A stretch of DNA of 64,000 nt from Mytilus trossulus (GCF_036588685.1 NC_086380.1:66042180-66106179); one strand, 5' to 3'. Counted from the stretch's first letter, positions 32,989 to 46,100 are shown. Made by a program: numbers and translations. Notes: generated by a model not told the origin, from the sequence alone.

Positions 32989-35900
32989 CTGAAAAGAAAA
33001 ACAAAAACACGTAATTTTATCATAACATATGTCAACATATATCAAATATGAGATTTGATTTTTAATTTCATAATACTTTGTTGCTGCTAATACCTGTAAA
33101 ATTACAGACATGATAACAATTCAATAAAGCGTGGTTTTAATCTACATAAGTCAAAGTCCGTATTTGTATATGAATTTCAGGCAGTAGTATAATAAGTCAT
33201 TATCTATTTTAATAAAAATATTCAAAAATAAAATTAAAAAAATACCGAACTCCCAGAAAAATTTACAACGGAAAGTTCAAAAGTAATACACATCAAACGA
33301 ATGAATAACAACTGATATATGTCTGACTTAGTACAGGCATATCATGATGTAGAAAATGGTGGATAACACCTAGTTTTAAAGCTAGCTAAACTAAAACGTG
33401 ACAGTCGCAGAAAGTGTCATTATATTGTGAACAAAGTAAACAGACATAAAAGCAACAAAGTCAAAAATAAGGGTACAAAAGTCAAGAGTCCTTTATCTTG
33501 ATGGTTTTAACGAGTTTACATATGACTGAGGATGTGGGTAGGGTTCACAGAAGAGACAATAAAACCACAAAAGTACCATAAGGCGGGTTATTTTCGCATG
33601 TTATCGAGAATATAACAAAATTACAAAATCGCCAAAATAAATGCCGCCAATTCAAAAGTGCACATGTTAAGATATTGATAATCGTTTTGAATTCGCCAAA
33701 ATAATAACCGCCAAAATATTTCGTATACCTTATTCAATGAAAATCGCGAAATTTACACCCGCGAAATCAATCCGCTGTACGGTTATTTTTGGAAAATATA
33801 AGCAAACCAAAAATAGAGATCAAAGAGTAATGGAATAGACAAGAAAAAATAAAAAGAATGTGTTTATATTTCACGGACGCCAAACTCGAACTATCATTTC
33901 TTCTATGTTCAGACTGTAAAACTGGGATCAAAACTCAAATTTTGCATTAAAATTGAACAAAACGTAATATGGAATATGTGTATTAGGTTTTAAATTGAAT
34001 GGACACCAAGTGTTACTAGTTCATCAAAAACTATATTGACCAAAACACTTGAACCTGAAACAGGACACACAGATGGACAAACAGACAGATGAACGGACGC
34101 AGAGACTTAAAAACATAATGGCTCCATGTAGGGCATAAAAACTATGAAAAAAATATAGATATAGGGAATGAATACTAATAACAGAAATAAACCATTTACA
34201 GAATGAAGAAATCGTGAAATATAACAAATCTATCGAATAGTAAAATGGTGTTAAGATAATTTTAAAGAATTCTTTCTTTTTTTCAACATAAAGAAAATTT
34301 CCCCCAAAAAAGAAGGATTCTTATCAAGACCTTGGTGACTAATTAAGCAACTTTTCGCCAAATCTTACTATTATGTCTTTCTGAAAATATTGAAAAAGGT
34401 TTAACCCTTCAAACTGCCCATATGATTTTTTTTAATTGTTTGTATATAGATTGAACGACAAATTTATGTGACGTACAAAATGTTCAAACGTCAGACACGC
34501 GAATCAATGAATGTGTTTGTAGATGGATGTGTTTTGTGTTATGTTAAATTGTTCCTTTTAAGATTGTTACACTATGATGACTGCTGTACCCATATTTTGA
34601 CTATTTTATCTATTATGTCTGTTTAGTTTACGCATCATTGTAAATATAACGGAATTTGATGAGACTGTCATCAAAATGAAAGGTTTAGTGCTTTAAACCC
34701 AGGTTCAATCCACCATTTCCTGCATTTGAAAATGTCTGTACCAATTCAGGTATATGACTCTTCTTGTCCATTCGTTTTTTATGTGTTTTGTCATTCGATT
34801 TTGCCATGTGATTATGGACTTTTCGATTGGATTCTCCTCTCAGTTCAGTATTTTTGTGATTTTACTTTTCAATACTTACGTGTTTATGTATGTTACTCCA
34901 TCAGAACCACAAATGGTTTCAAGGTCTGCACCACATGGGTGATGGCTTAGTTCTAAGCAAAAGAAGTCCAATACAGCATCAGGACCTGATATGATTGGTC
35001 CAGTGCCTGCCCCTGTGCCAGTTCCGGTTCCGCTACCGGAAGTTGGTGCCATTGTTGTAGTTGTGCTGCACGCCCCCTGGTATGCAACGTGGATGTTTTT
35101 ATCAGCACAGTGAGCTTTACCATAATCACATCTGAAAAGAACCAAGGTTTATTATCTTTTCCAAATATTATCCATCGTATAAACAATAATTATGATAAGA
35201 CATTTGGATTTTAACGTCACTTCGGTTGATGGTCGATATTGTTTCGTTTTTAACATTTTCGTTAACTTCAGTTGAATAGGACACAAGTTTATTACAACTC
35301 ACAGACAGTCCTCTTCAATCATAAACAATCAATATCTATTATATCAGAAAAAAATGAAATAATAAAACTTTAGTTATATTATAAAACAAAGGAATGAGTC
35401 ACACATTTTTAAAACAGAAGAAATTAGACACACCACTGTTTTGCATTACCATCGGATGTTTGGTGCTATCGAAGCGGCGGAAAAACAAGGGTAAGGTCAA
35501 GTAAGGTCAAATTCTTCTTAATTTCATTATATATATACTACGTTTTGCTGACAGGTAAAGTTGTGTGATAGCGATTCCTAAAATGTATCTACTTTTTAGC
35601 ACTGAATACATATAATTATGATGATATCTTTAATTGGTTGTTACAGTATCTCTCTTAAAACCACCAGAACCGATCAGGTTGGTACCTTTTCAACTGTTCA
35701 TGTGACGAGTTTAAACTTGATAAAAACGCATAAACTTATCATTCAACTATGCTTTTGATTTTTTCGTAGAACAAAGATATATCAAATGTAAGCTTGTAAA
35801 ACTGTATTTCGAAATAGCATAATTGTTAAACAGATGAATTCATATGAATTAAAGTAGATATCTCTTCGGTGAAATAGAGGCAAGTTGTTGTTAACCATAC

Positions 35901-38232
35901 GGGGTATCAGAATATGTACTTTTCGTTACCATTGTTATTTGCTTCGGGGTACCCATATCTGGTGGTACTACACAGGGAAAACAGTAAAGACGAAATCGGT
36001 CATTTTTTTCTATACCTGTTCCTGTAGGTTACACCGTTGGTTCCACATTCTGGATGGTCTCCAAATTGATAACAGTCAGACCTTTCAATGGCTCTACAAC
36101 TATACTGGGAGCTCCAACCTTGAGCCGCGCAAACTGAAAAAAAAATATCATAAGCCAGGTAGATTCATTTTAATTCTAAGATGGAGATTTGAAGGTCGTG
36201 TTTCTGATCCCCGTTTGGGTTAAACCAAAGACTTCAAAATTGGTATTTGCTGCTTTTTCTGCTAAGCATGCGGCATTTGGAGATAAAAAAAGACTGGTCG
36301 GCCCGGAGTCAGAATAATGTGTCCGGGTAGGGTAATATGGCTTCCTGTCATTTATTAATTGATGAGTGAGGGCGTTAAACTTTCGGTTGAGCGTATCGGT
36401 CTAATTAGAAGCAGGGTTTACAATATATGATATATTTGTATTTACATGATCTCGTCCTGAATATAACTTGTCGCTGGGCGTTTAGATTTTTGGTCATATA
36501 CATTTAGCTCTTCTATTTTTGTGGTCCTTAAATACATGCATTCTTGGCTTTCAAATGTCAAACGACGGGTGGAAATAGATATATTAGAATTTACATTCAC
36601 ATTTATGAAATAGGAATCAAGAATTGGATTCGAAATATTAGAAATGGTTCTTTTAAAAAAATAAATTCGTTTCAGATTGGATTAAGTCTAATGTTGTTTT
36701 TTTTTAAATAAAAGGGGAGGGGCCGGCTATATCAATATGTTTTCCAAAGAATATGGAAAGTCATATATGGATCTATAAGTCACGTTGTCATTTGGGATGT
36801 GACTTTTACATCTCTTTGTTCAAAACAGGTTGACCTAATTAATGTGATGTGTTGGCACCCTAAAAGAATATGTTTCATTTCATAAGTTTTCGTAGTTAAA
36901 CATTTTACTAATTTTGTAAACCTTTGATTACTTTTCATTTTTTTTTATAGATTAAAGCCAAACCTTTCAATCAAATATACATCACACTTTTCTTTCTTAA
37001 TCGATCATTTGTTATGTTATAATTAATATCTATAAATATATAACTAATTGTTATTCATTTTCGTTACCTCATAATTCATAAAATATTGATATTGTCACCT
37101 GTGTTAAAATGACTTTATCATTATACGCATGCTTACTTCAACGCAATGACACTTATCTTACAACTAAAATCGTGACAATGAAGGTCAATTTGTCTGTAAA
37201 CGTGCTAATCAAAAGAAAATAAGAATCAACATTATTCTGTATTGAAGACACATCTATATTTTATTATAGCCTTAAACACATATTTTAGTTTTCAGCATTG
37301 TAAAGACAGGATTAACATCCATTTCGATTAACTAGCTTTATTAACGTTCAAAGTCCTGAACATGCATGCAATATTTGCCACTGGACGTTAAGCTATGTTG
37401 TAACCTCATCGGTCATTGATCATGGCTCATATGATCTATACATAGTATGTATAGTAATCCGGAATGTTCACGTTTGGTTTTTGTTTAATATTAGTTAGGG
37501 AGCAATCATTCAACTTCAAAATGGGGGGTGTGGTTTTATAAAATAGCTTTTTAAGTTTTTATCCATCACTATATTCTACATGCATGGGGAAAACTAGATT
37601 TAGAATGTCTTTTTGTCATATGCTTGAACGCAATGTGGCTCATATGATACATACACTTCTAGTATTACAGAATGTTAATATTAGGTTGATGGTAAATATA
37701 AGTTAACAGGAACTTTAAACTGTTGCTACTGATTATTAAACTGTATTCATTAATTAAAATTCCTTAAAATATCATATCGTTTTAATGTTACCGACTTTTG
37801 ACTTTGTATAATATAATTTTTCGACAGGTTAACTACATCTCGTATTTTGCTAACAACAGAATTAAAAAAATAAGAACTTATCATAAAATTACATAAAAAA
37901 GGCAATTTTAAAAAAGAACTTATAATTAAGCAAAATATTAAAAATCGTAAAAATTCACTCATTTTATACGACAATATTGCGCAATCGCACCATAGGATTG
38001 CGGCACATTTAAATTTTTCTATAACATAAACATATAAAACGACTATACTGCATTTTCAGAGTTCATGGTTTGACCGTCGCCTTCAGTTTTTTTTTTAAAG
38101 TAGCAAAGCATTTATATCTCCCCAAACAGCACTGGTTTCCTAATTTTAAAACAAATGTACCATTCTAATTATAACTGCAGTTTCCTTACCTGCAATGCAT
38201 ACAACAAAACAAGCTAATTGTGCCACCTTCAT
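32922..38232 (-). CDS. Kazal-type protease inhibitor 1, secreted, two Kazal domains (159 aa)
   Basis: Four exons (38190-38232, 36016-36133, 34880-35131, 32922-32988), 480 nt in total, phases 1, 2, 2, no stop until TAA at 32922. Signal peptide MKVAQLACFVVCIA. Domain 1 spans exons 2-3 (CRAIERSDC, CGTNGVTYRNRC, CADKNIHVAYQGAC). A Gly/Thr/Ser linker follows (SGSGTGTGTGAGTG), then domain 2 in exons 3-4 (CLELSHHPCGADLETIC, GSDGVTYINTC, CTHREITIAKFEKC). The Cys spacing C-x7-C-x7-C-x10-C in domain 2 is the classical Kazal pattern, whose reactive site lies two residues after the second Cys: Ala here, Gln in domain 1. Kazal proteins block serine proteases outside the cell; in molluscs they are linked to defence and digestion. 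Target enzyme unknown. A close paralogue lies at 43072-48942. Confidence 0.92.
33230..34140. repeat. Repeats in Kazal 1 intron 3
   Basis: About 33230-33440 is an inverted copy of the ctataaaaccagg family (gacttagtacaggcat, taacacctagttttaaagc). About 33570-33780 is a repeat with gccaaaataaatgccgcc and cgcgaaat words. About 33885-34140 is a plus copy of the gttcagtggac family. Confidence 0.55.
34560..34865 (+). repeat. ctataaaaccagg-family repeat in Kazal 1 intron 3
   Basis: tgactgctgtacccat, gatgagactgtcatc, tttaaacccaggttc and gaaaatgtctgtacc in family order. It ends only about 15 bp from the donor of exon 3. Confidence 0.65.
34880..35131 (-). CDS. Kazal 1 exon 3 (end of domain 1, linker, start of domain 2)
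   Basis: Eighty-three full codons between acceptor cttttcag and donor ACAC|GTAAGTA. The Gly-Thr repeats of the linker are encoded by near-perfect hexamer repeats, a likely site of length change. Confidence 0.92.
36016..36133 (-). CDS. Kazal 1 exon 2
   Basis: The acceptor is an A/T tract ending in CAG at 36134 and the donor AACAG|GTATAG. Encodes CAAQGWSSQYSCRAIERSD and GDHPECGTNGVTYRN. The corresponding exon of the paralogue is three codons longer. Confidence 0.92.
36160..36420 (+). repeat. tRNA-derived SINE-like repeat
   Basis: tttgaaggtcgtgtttctgatccc resembles a degenerate tRNA B box region, followed by gtttgggttaaaccaaagac, ctaagcatgcggcatttgg, gactggtcggcccggagtc and aatgtgtccgggtaggg, which I recognise as a bivalve SINE body. 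It sits in intron 1 of Kazal gene 1, just upstream of exon 2 and on the opposite strand. Confidence 0.6.
38190..38232 (-). CDS. Kazal 1 exon 1 (signal peptide)
   Basis: Fourteen codons plus one base from ATG at 38232 to GCAG|GTAAGG. Identical in length and phase to exon 1 of the paralogue. Confidence 0.9.
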
Positions 38233-38639
38233 ACTGGATAGTTTATTTCCTTTCTATGACTATAGACAATAGTAAGAATCACGAACTACGTAATGTCTTA
38301 TATCTCTTCTTAGATCGTGACACTATTTGACAATTATCTTTGGGATTCACATGAATTAAGGTCGAATTTTATTAAAATCAAGAAATGTTTTACGAAGATG
38401 TCATTGTATCATGATAAACGATTAAATAGGTGAAATGTCAACGAGATATTTTGGAAGAAATAACAAATATGTCAAGCCATTTACATTGTCTAATGTGTCA
38501 CATGTGGAGCCGAATCTGTTTACCTTTCCAGAGTATATGAGATCACCCACAAGTTTTTTGTTGGGTTCGTGGAGCTCAGCCTTTAGTTCTCTGTGTTGTG
38601 TGTTGAATGCTGTTGTTTGTCATGGTATTGTCAATATAT

Positions 38640-38900
38640 ATAAAGAATATATGGTGTAAATGCCAACGAGACAACTCTCCATCCAAGGAACAATTGGTAA
38701 AACTAAACCATTAAAGATCAAAGTAAGGTGTCCAACACGGAGCCTTGGTTCACACCGAATAGCACGCTATAAGGTGCCGCAAAAAATACAAATATGAAAC
38801 CATTCAAAAAATGAAAACCACATATAAAAAACGAGAATCGAGAAACACGTATGAACCACGTCAACAAACGACACCCACTGAACATCAGGTGGTTTTCGAC
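38640..38900 (+). repeat. ggtatgattgccaatgag-family relative
   Basis: atatggtgtaaatgccaacg, agacaactctccatcc, gtaaggtgtccaacacgg, catcaacaaacgacaccc-like and ctgaacatcaggtg. Related to but distinct from the 7965-8450 copy. No gene in 38233-39393. Confidence 0.55.
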
Positions 38901-39393
38901 TTAGAGATTTAATCTTCCTTCAGTATATTTCGCCTTTTGTTTTTTAATGAGATGTTTTTGGGGAAAATAACGGACAAATCAAGGAATTCACATTTTTGTA
39001 TCGTTATTTATCTTACATCCTATACATTTCTAGGAATACGATTGGTTAAAAGCGTCCGCATGGAGACCGTGTATATTTCATATTATGTAAATAGGGAGGC
39101 GGGGCTTATTTCATACACGGTTAGTAGTGGTGTTGCGTCTCTTTATAAAAACAAAACGGTACTGATAAAAAAAATCTTAAAGGTTTCACCAAACAAAGAA
39201 ATTAATGATTAAGATTGAAATAAATTCATAAAAGACATTTAAACATAACAAGTTGTTATTGTTGGCATCTGTTTTTATAGGATCAATGAAAGTAGTTTCT
39301 TAATGCTAACAGTATTAAAGACATGTCACATGCTCATTTTGATAGGTCACTAGTCTAAATTTCAGACGTTAAGATAGTCGGTAAGATAAATTC

Positions 39394-39549
39394 GTTAAAT
39401 AGTGTGCTAGTGAACTAATACGGCATAAATGGGGTCAGTGAATTCCATATGGAATTTACTGACCCCAGATATACTGTTTTCGCTCTCACCCCATATGGAA
39501 TTTACTGACCCCATATATAACGTATTAGGTCACTAGCACACTATTTAAC
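39394..39549. mobile_element. Palindromic foldback MITE, 156 bp
   Basis: Arms 39394-39455 and 39489-39549 are near-perfect inverted copies: GTTAAATAGTGTGCTAGTG at the left is matched by CACTAGCACACTATTTAAC at the right, then ctaatacg/cgtattag and ggggtcagt/actgacccc. Positions 39431-39466 form an additional 36-bp near-perfect palindrome centred on CCATATGG, and the right arm repeats its second half. No coding content. Confidence 0.8.
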
Positions 39550-39664
39550 TAATAATATTCGGATAGTGATCAGTCATATCATTTATTGTGTATATATGTA
39601 ATAAATCCTCTGTGTACCTGTATGTGTATAATATAATGTGTTTTCAAAATTTGTGATATCAAAT

Positions 39665-40060
39665 ATGTTAGCAGACATAAAAAAAAGATGGATGATTCAC
39701 AAGTCATAAATCAAGGCAATCTGACAATAAGACGACAGTTCACAAAACACCTCAGAGAAACATAGAACAACACTTACCACATCAAAACAAAAAACCTGGG
39801 GATGAACTCATGTGCTTCTCGTGGAAGGATAAATAGACCTGGTTCTACATATGGCAACGCCGTGTTACTCATTTGGTGATGTCACCATAAACTCAAAGAC
39901 GAAGGATAAGACCATTAAAAATCTATTAACAAAAGAAACTCTAAAGAAAATTCAAAACGGACAGTCCCTTATTAAATGTCAAAATAAAAATCTCAAACAC
40001 ATCAATCGAACGAAAAACAGCTGCCATATTCCTGACTTTAAACGTCTTTATTGTTGTGTT
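39665..40060 (+). repeat. Dispersed repeat and derived open frame
   Basis: aagtcataaatcaaggc, gacgacagttcacaaaac, aacctggggatgaactc and tatggcaacgccgtgttac belong to the family at 20500 and 22435. The 70-codon open frame at 39851-40063 is low-complexity and I do not call it a gene. Confidence 0.5.
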
Positions 40061-40609
40061 TGATGTATACGTAAATGCTTTGAATTGTGCTATCACTCGT
40101 GTGGAAATGTCCATCACTTCATCATAATGAAGATTCAGGTTTATTTCATTAATTTCAAGCCAAACATAGTATTATGTTTTTCTTAAAAGTGCTACATCTT
40201 ACGCAGTTTTCTATTCTGAAGAATTATAGTCGCCAATATCAATGTGTAGGAATGATTTTCAATTGGCAAGTTTAGTATTTTGAGCTTACATTTCGTTTGT
40301 TTAAATTTTAAAAAAATATTAAAAATCAAAGCTGACATTATAAAAGCTATCATTTATAGTGGTTTTTATTTTAAGATTTATTTTTTTGTCATATAGCTTT
40401 TTCAACAGTTCGGGTTCTTTAAATCCTTAGTTTTTAAATGTTCGTTTTTGAGTTTTCAAGATTATGGTAAAATACCCAAGAAAGCGTTTCGGACGTGCGG
40501 AATTTATAACGCATTTCAGTTTTTATGTTGCATTGTTCTCTGTTACTAAATTATATTTTAAAAGTGTTTTTTTTTATATACGTTATGCAAAAAAAATCCA
40601 TTCAGGCTA

Positions 40610-41000
40610 AAAAGTAAATTCACAAAAATACTGAACTCAGAGGAAAATCAATTTGGAAAGTCCATAATCACATGGCAAAATCAAAAAAAAAAACGCATCA
40701 AAAACGAATGGACAAGAACTGTCATATTCCTGACTTGGTACAGGCATTTTCAAATGTAGAAAATGGTGGATTAAACCTGGTATGTGAATCTACCAAGAGA
40801 GATATATTGTCAAATACTAGTATGTTATAGTCTCCTTTATTTATTCAGTCTTTTTTACAAGAGGCTATTTAGAGATTTGTACATATGTATATATATATAT
40901 ATTGTATCATTGAAGACCTGTTGGTAAAATTCTGCTGTTTTCTGTTCTATGGTCGGGTTGTCTCTTTGGCACATTCCCCATTTCCATTCTCAATTTTATT
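40610..41000. repeat. Inverted ctataaaaccagg repeat and Naiad 3' terminus at a TA microsatellite
   Basis: About 40610-40790 is an inverted family copy (cctgacttggtacaggc, tggtggattaaacctgg). About 40905-41000 is the last 95 bp of the Naiad 3' tail (cattgaagacctgttgg, tctatggtcgggttgtc, cattccccatttcc). The tail follows directly on a TA repeat at about 40887-40905, in line with the known microsatellite preference of Naiads. Confidence 0.6.
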
Positions 41001-41347
41001 TACATATACCTATATTTTAATTTACCCAAAAGAGACATTGAATTACCCCTTCATATATGTGATATTTTAACTAAAAATAATGTGCTATCGAAATTTTCTC
41101 CGTACTTTATACCACCTTTTTTTTATATCACTTTAAAAAATAAATAGAAAAAAATAATGTTTCTCACTCTTTGTAATTTTTTAACAGACTATATCTTCAT
41201 CGTTCCCCTCCCCCTGGTCTACTGTTTCATTTTTCTCAACAACAAAAAAAAGGGACCTCCCTTTCTTATAGGTATATATGAACACTTTGCATACAATTTC
41301 TTTTTGAGTAATTATACGACGAATACAAGCAAGTGATGAAGGAAAGA

Positions 41348-41366
41348 CCCCCCCCCCCCCCCCCCC
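41348..41366. repeat. Homopolymer run of 19 C
   Basis: Nineteen C followed by nine A. Such runs are assembly-sensitive, so its true length is uncertain. Confidence 0.9.
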
Positions 41367-41734
41367 AAAAAAAAAGTGATAACTATTCGATGCCGCTGAC
41401 TTTTCGGTTCTGCTCCAATGATAGCAGTATTAGACTGTCAAAGAACTGAAACTGTTTCTATTATTTGAAACAAGACTTACACAAGGAGTGACCTAACATG
41501 GGTTATAGACAATCGGGTCAACACAGTGGTGGGTGTACTCATGCAGTGAATTATTCAGGCAGCTAACTTAAAAATATGTCCATCCCAATATTTGGCGCTC
41601 CTGTGCCCACATTTAATTGTAAATAAATGTGGTTATTTTCTGTAGATTCAATGTTCATAAAATATTTAAACTATTCGAATCACTAATGTATTTTTAGCTG
41701 TATGCACAGACAACGTAATTTGAAATATTTTGTT

Positions 41735-42655
41735 TTTAAAGGTCTTCAATTTCGTAATTGATTTGGCCTTCAAACCATTTGATTCGAGTGTCACAGATGA
41801 GTTTTATGTAGATAAAAAAAAGGCATCCGTCGTCTTGAAATATAACCTCGAAAAAGAATCAAGACAAACAAGAATGTGTCCATACAATGTAGTACACGGA
41901 TGCCCCATCCGCACTACCACTTTCTATGTTCAGTGGACTGTGCAATTGGGGTAAAATCTCTAATTTGGCATTAAAATTAGAAAGAACATGTGTACTAAGT
42001 TTCAAGTTGATTGGGCTTTTACTTCATCAAAAACTATCTCGACCATGCAAAAACTTTAACCTGGAGCCGGACAGACGGACGAACGAACGGAAGCACCGAC
42101 CAGAAAACATAATGACCATAAATTAGGCATAAAAAAATCATCGACAATTTGGCGTTATATGCATTTTGTAGCAGCACTTATAAAAAATTAAATGCAACTC
42201 ATCAGCTGAATTTTTGTTTGTCTTTACAGGCACAGGACGCCATTTTTTTTAGTAAGAAACCACCTACACCAGCACTTGAGTCATACCTACAATGAATTTC
42301 AGTATAGTCCTTACTTTTTTTTTCGTGTCTGCATTACAGTTTTTATGTTACTGTTGACTTTGTTTTGAAAAAAATAAAGAAAATCTCCGTCCTTTATGAT
42401 TTAATCCTCAGCATTTTTTATCTTAGGTATATTTAATAAAGGTCATTGATAGAAAATAAAAATAACGTGTGTTGCGCTTCCAAGTATAGTTTAAATTAAA
42501 AGATCGATTTAGAAGCAGTTTTGATCTGTTTCAAAACGATTTCAAGTTTAAAGTGTTGGATAAACAGATTTAATATATGAGCGTCACCGATGAGTCTTAT
42601 GTAGACGAAACGCGCGTCTGGTGTACTAAATTATAATCCTGGTACCTTTGATAAC
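41735..42655. repeat. Three dispersed-repeat copies
   Basis: About 41735-41815 and 42570-42655 are inverted fragments of the cgcgtttcgtc family (gatgagtcttatgtagacg, gaaacgcgcgtctgg). About 41860-42130 is the most complete gttcagtggac copy (ggatgccccatccgcac, ttaacctggagccggac, cagacggacgaacgaacgg). Confidence 0.65.
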
Positions 42656-42779
42656 CAATTAATATATATTATCATTCTTCTATACCGTTTATTCTTTTAG
42701 CCATAAGTATGAATGAAAGAACAAACAAACTGATGTGAGATGGAATTTGCTAATTGCTGAAGGTCGTACATGTATTGGG

Positions 42780-42959
42780 GTCTATTCTAAAGCTGTGTAC
42801 GTCATTTGGTCCCAATAGTTGTCTCATTGGCAACCATACCACCAATCTCCGGCGTAGAGATCACATATCCGTTCCGTTCAATACTTTGTAACACTACAAT
42901 CATATTTGCAGTATTGCAATGCATGTATGGAACGGATATGAACTCTACGCCGGAGATTG
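42780..42959. repeat. Hairpin formed at the end of an inverted dispersed repeat
   Basis: Arms 42843-42875 and 42929-42959 are inverted (caatctccggcgtagag / ctctacgccggagattg, then atatccgttcc / ggaacggatat) around a loop of about 53 bp. The left flank (agttgtctcattggcaac) is the end of an inverted ggtatgattgccaatgag repeat, whose terminus is partly repeated in the other arm. Confidence 0.7.
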
Positions 42960-43071
42960 CCATACCACTGCATATTTTAATATTGCATATATGATATCAA
43001 GACTCTTCTTTGAAACTAGATATTTTAATGTAAAATACTGAACAATAAATATAATGTCACTGTGACAGTGG

Positions 43072-43138
43072 TTAACATTTATCAAATGAAGCAATGGTCA
43101 GCTCTCTGTGTGTACACCGTTGTTTCTCAAACTCGCAT
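43072..43138 (-). CDS. Kazal 2 exon 4
   Basis: Acceptor ttttcag then CEFEKQRCTHRELTIASFDKC and TAA at 43072-43074. Same 67-nt length as in gene 1. Confidence 0.9.
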
Positions 43139-46100
43139 CTGAAAAATACAATAAATAAGATAAGATATAGGTTTCTCTGCATAACCATCTTATCTATTAT
43201 ACTAAAATAACGAGGTCCAATGTGTCAGCCGTCACCAAGTAAAAACGATGAATAAAAAAATCAACTTTATATATAAGTAATATAGGACAATGCTGTTGAT
43301 AAAAAATTACACCACTTCAGTCCCTTTTGTTTTCCACATAATTATTATTGCCAATAATTAAGAAGTTCCGGGTCGAATCCGATACCGATACCAATAGTAT
43401 ATTCACCTGTTACCTATTACCTTATCTGTACGTTCCGCATCTGACATGCGCACCACCCAACGCTGTATTTAGGATTTTGCTATATACACGGGTCGTCATC
43501 ACAGGGTTGACACTTCTAAATTCAATCATTGTCACATTTTTCCTGATTGTAGTTTTTTTAATCAGTATGACTTTCTAAGATGACAATACGAATAATAAAA
43601 ATCTGGACTTAAAATAAGGCGTATAGGTACAGCAGGTACAGTTTTCAATTTGTTAGCCGGAATGACGTAAAACAGCGAATCAAAGAATTCAACTTTATTT
43701 ATTACTCATCAAGGACAATGTTGTTGATTAAAAAATACTCCTTTCTAGGCCCTTTTGTTTTCCAAATAAAATTAATAATACCAATAGTTGATAAGTTCCA
43801 GGTCGACAGGTTCAAACAGAAAAACTGTGCATCTTATAATCGGCATGACTTTATCAGATGACAAAACCAATACTATATAAAATAAAGGCTTACGCATAGT
43901 TTTTTTTCTGTAATTCACGGGTGTGTTCTAGTACATTACCAAAATAGTTAAAATTGATATCTTATTTTCAGTTTCAATCGACGTAAGTAAAATGAGCTTG
44001 GACAAAGGATCTGTAATTTTTTATCAGATTGATATCCACAGCGGTAGTTTCGTAGGGCCGCAATTGCTGTCCTCTGGTAACTCCGCCACTCTCCTAGTAT
44101 TTGGGGGTACGGAATCGTTGTGACGAATGGTAGGGCCGAGCTCGCCTCGAGTTTGAGAGGTATACAGATGCGCCAAAGCAAATAATGAACTTGTCATCTA
44201 TGGATAAGAGCAGAGACTGATCAACTCGGCGTCAGCATATTAATGTGTGCAAAAAGGGGGACACGTCGTCCTGTTACCCAATTAACTAGTGTAACAGTGA
44301 ATTCTGTTCGGAAGTAAAATTTGTCCACCAGACTTTTCTTCCTAGGTTATCAAGTTTACGATCCTAATTTTTCGAGGAATATAAGTTCCCGCATAAATAC
44401 CTAGGAAAATAGGTTCGTTTTATTATAAAAAAAAATATTTTAATATTTAAATAAATCTTTGAAATAGTAATGTATACTTGTTAAACAATTTTAAAACATA
44501 AGAAATAAAATTCCATTGATTACATATAAATTATCTTTTTTATTACAAAATATCACAGGACATGGACGTTTTTTCCTAGGAATATTAATGGTTTTTGACA
44601 TGAATTCACAGGAAATTAGTCTAGGCACATACAATTGTTAAAGATTAATGCACAACATTACTGTTAAACAAAATTAAAACAGTACGAATTGTAAATTCCA
44701 TTTGACTACATGTAACATGAAAACGATTTCCTTCATAGTCAAATAAAAGAAATGGACATTTTTAACTAGGAATATTGATGAAAGTGGATATAAAATATGT
44801 CTGGGGACAAATATTACTGTCATCGGACTAAATATGCTAGAAAATTCTGTAAACATGGACTTTTTATACTTAGTCTAGTAATATTTTCCCGCCCGGACAC
44901 TTTTTACCAGGACTTATTTCTCTCTTGCACAACCGATGACATCATGGCTAGAAGATTGAGAAGAAAATCAGTTAAACAGTTAGATAAACATGATTAAGAG
45001 CCCCCCAAAAAACATACAAGTGTAAAACCATTCGAATAGGAAAAATCAACGGTCTCATCTATACAAAAAAAACGAAAAACGATAAACGCTTATTTACACC
45101 ACATCAACAAACAACTAATACTGAACAACAGGTGCCTGACTAAGGACAGATGCAACGAAATATATGTAGCGGGTTTAAACGTCTTTAGCCTTTTAAACAC
45201 AAAATGCAAATCGCATATCACATTTTCAAACCGATCTCAGAGGCGGATTTAGGGGGGGGATTTGGTTGCTTATAAAGGGAATCACTGAAGCGTGACAAAA
45301 GTAGGCCCCCTCTTAGGCAATCAATGGGCCCCCACGTATGAACATTTCTAGATCCGCCACTGGACTCTCAACCCCCTCGACCTACAGAAAATAATATAAT
45401 GTAAATGACTACCGTTTATACTTACGAATTGACGTAGGTTGATCCGTCGGAACCACAAATTGTTTCAAGGTCGTTTTCGCACGGGATGTGACTAAGTTGT
45501 ACACAAAAGAAATCAAATACAGCATCAGGGCCTGAGATGACTGGACCGGAACCAACCTGCCCACCACCAGAACTTCCGGTAGGGGAAACAGTTGTGGATG
45601 AGCATGCGCCAATTGAGGCAACATGGATGCTTTTGTCATTACAGTGCGCTTTAGAGTAGTCACATCTAGATTATAAAATAGTTATGATTTAAAGCTATGG
45701 AGAAAGATAAGACACGGCTATAAGCTCCTAACAGTTGTTAAGCCGTAATGTATTATGAGTTCAACTTCCATAGGCTTTAATATTTAGTGAGGTAAACTTC
45801 CATAGATTTTATATACCAGGAGTTATGAAGAATGAGGACAATTTCCAAAGGCTTTAAATGTATTGCGAAAATAAGGTCCATGTAATCAAAAGTTTCATTA
45901 CTATTTATAACTATGTTATTTTTATATCTTTATTCTTGTAGTTCTTCACTTTCTGTATCCGAAATGTTTTTGTTTGTGTTTGCTTGACCCATATGGGTGT
46001 ATTTTGCAAATATAATTAGTATTTAATGTAAAGTTTGCATTGTTTATTTTCATTGTTTATATGAATTTCACGAAGATATTAGATAAAGTTTCACTCTTTT

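Noticed and set aside
34726-34950. Plus-strand open frames near 34.7-34.95 kb
   Set aside because: They overlap a dispersed repeat and the antisense of Kazal 1 exon 3, and have no recognisable domain.
38937-39212. Open frame of 91 codons
   Set aside because: No homology recognised, no splice or start context, composition like surrounding DNA.
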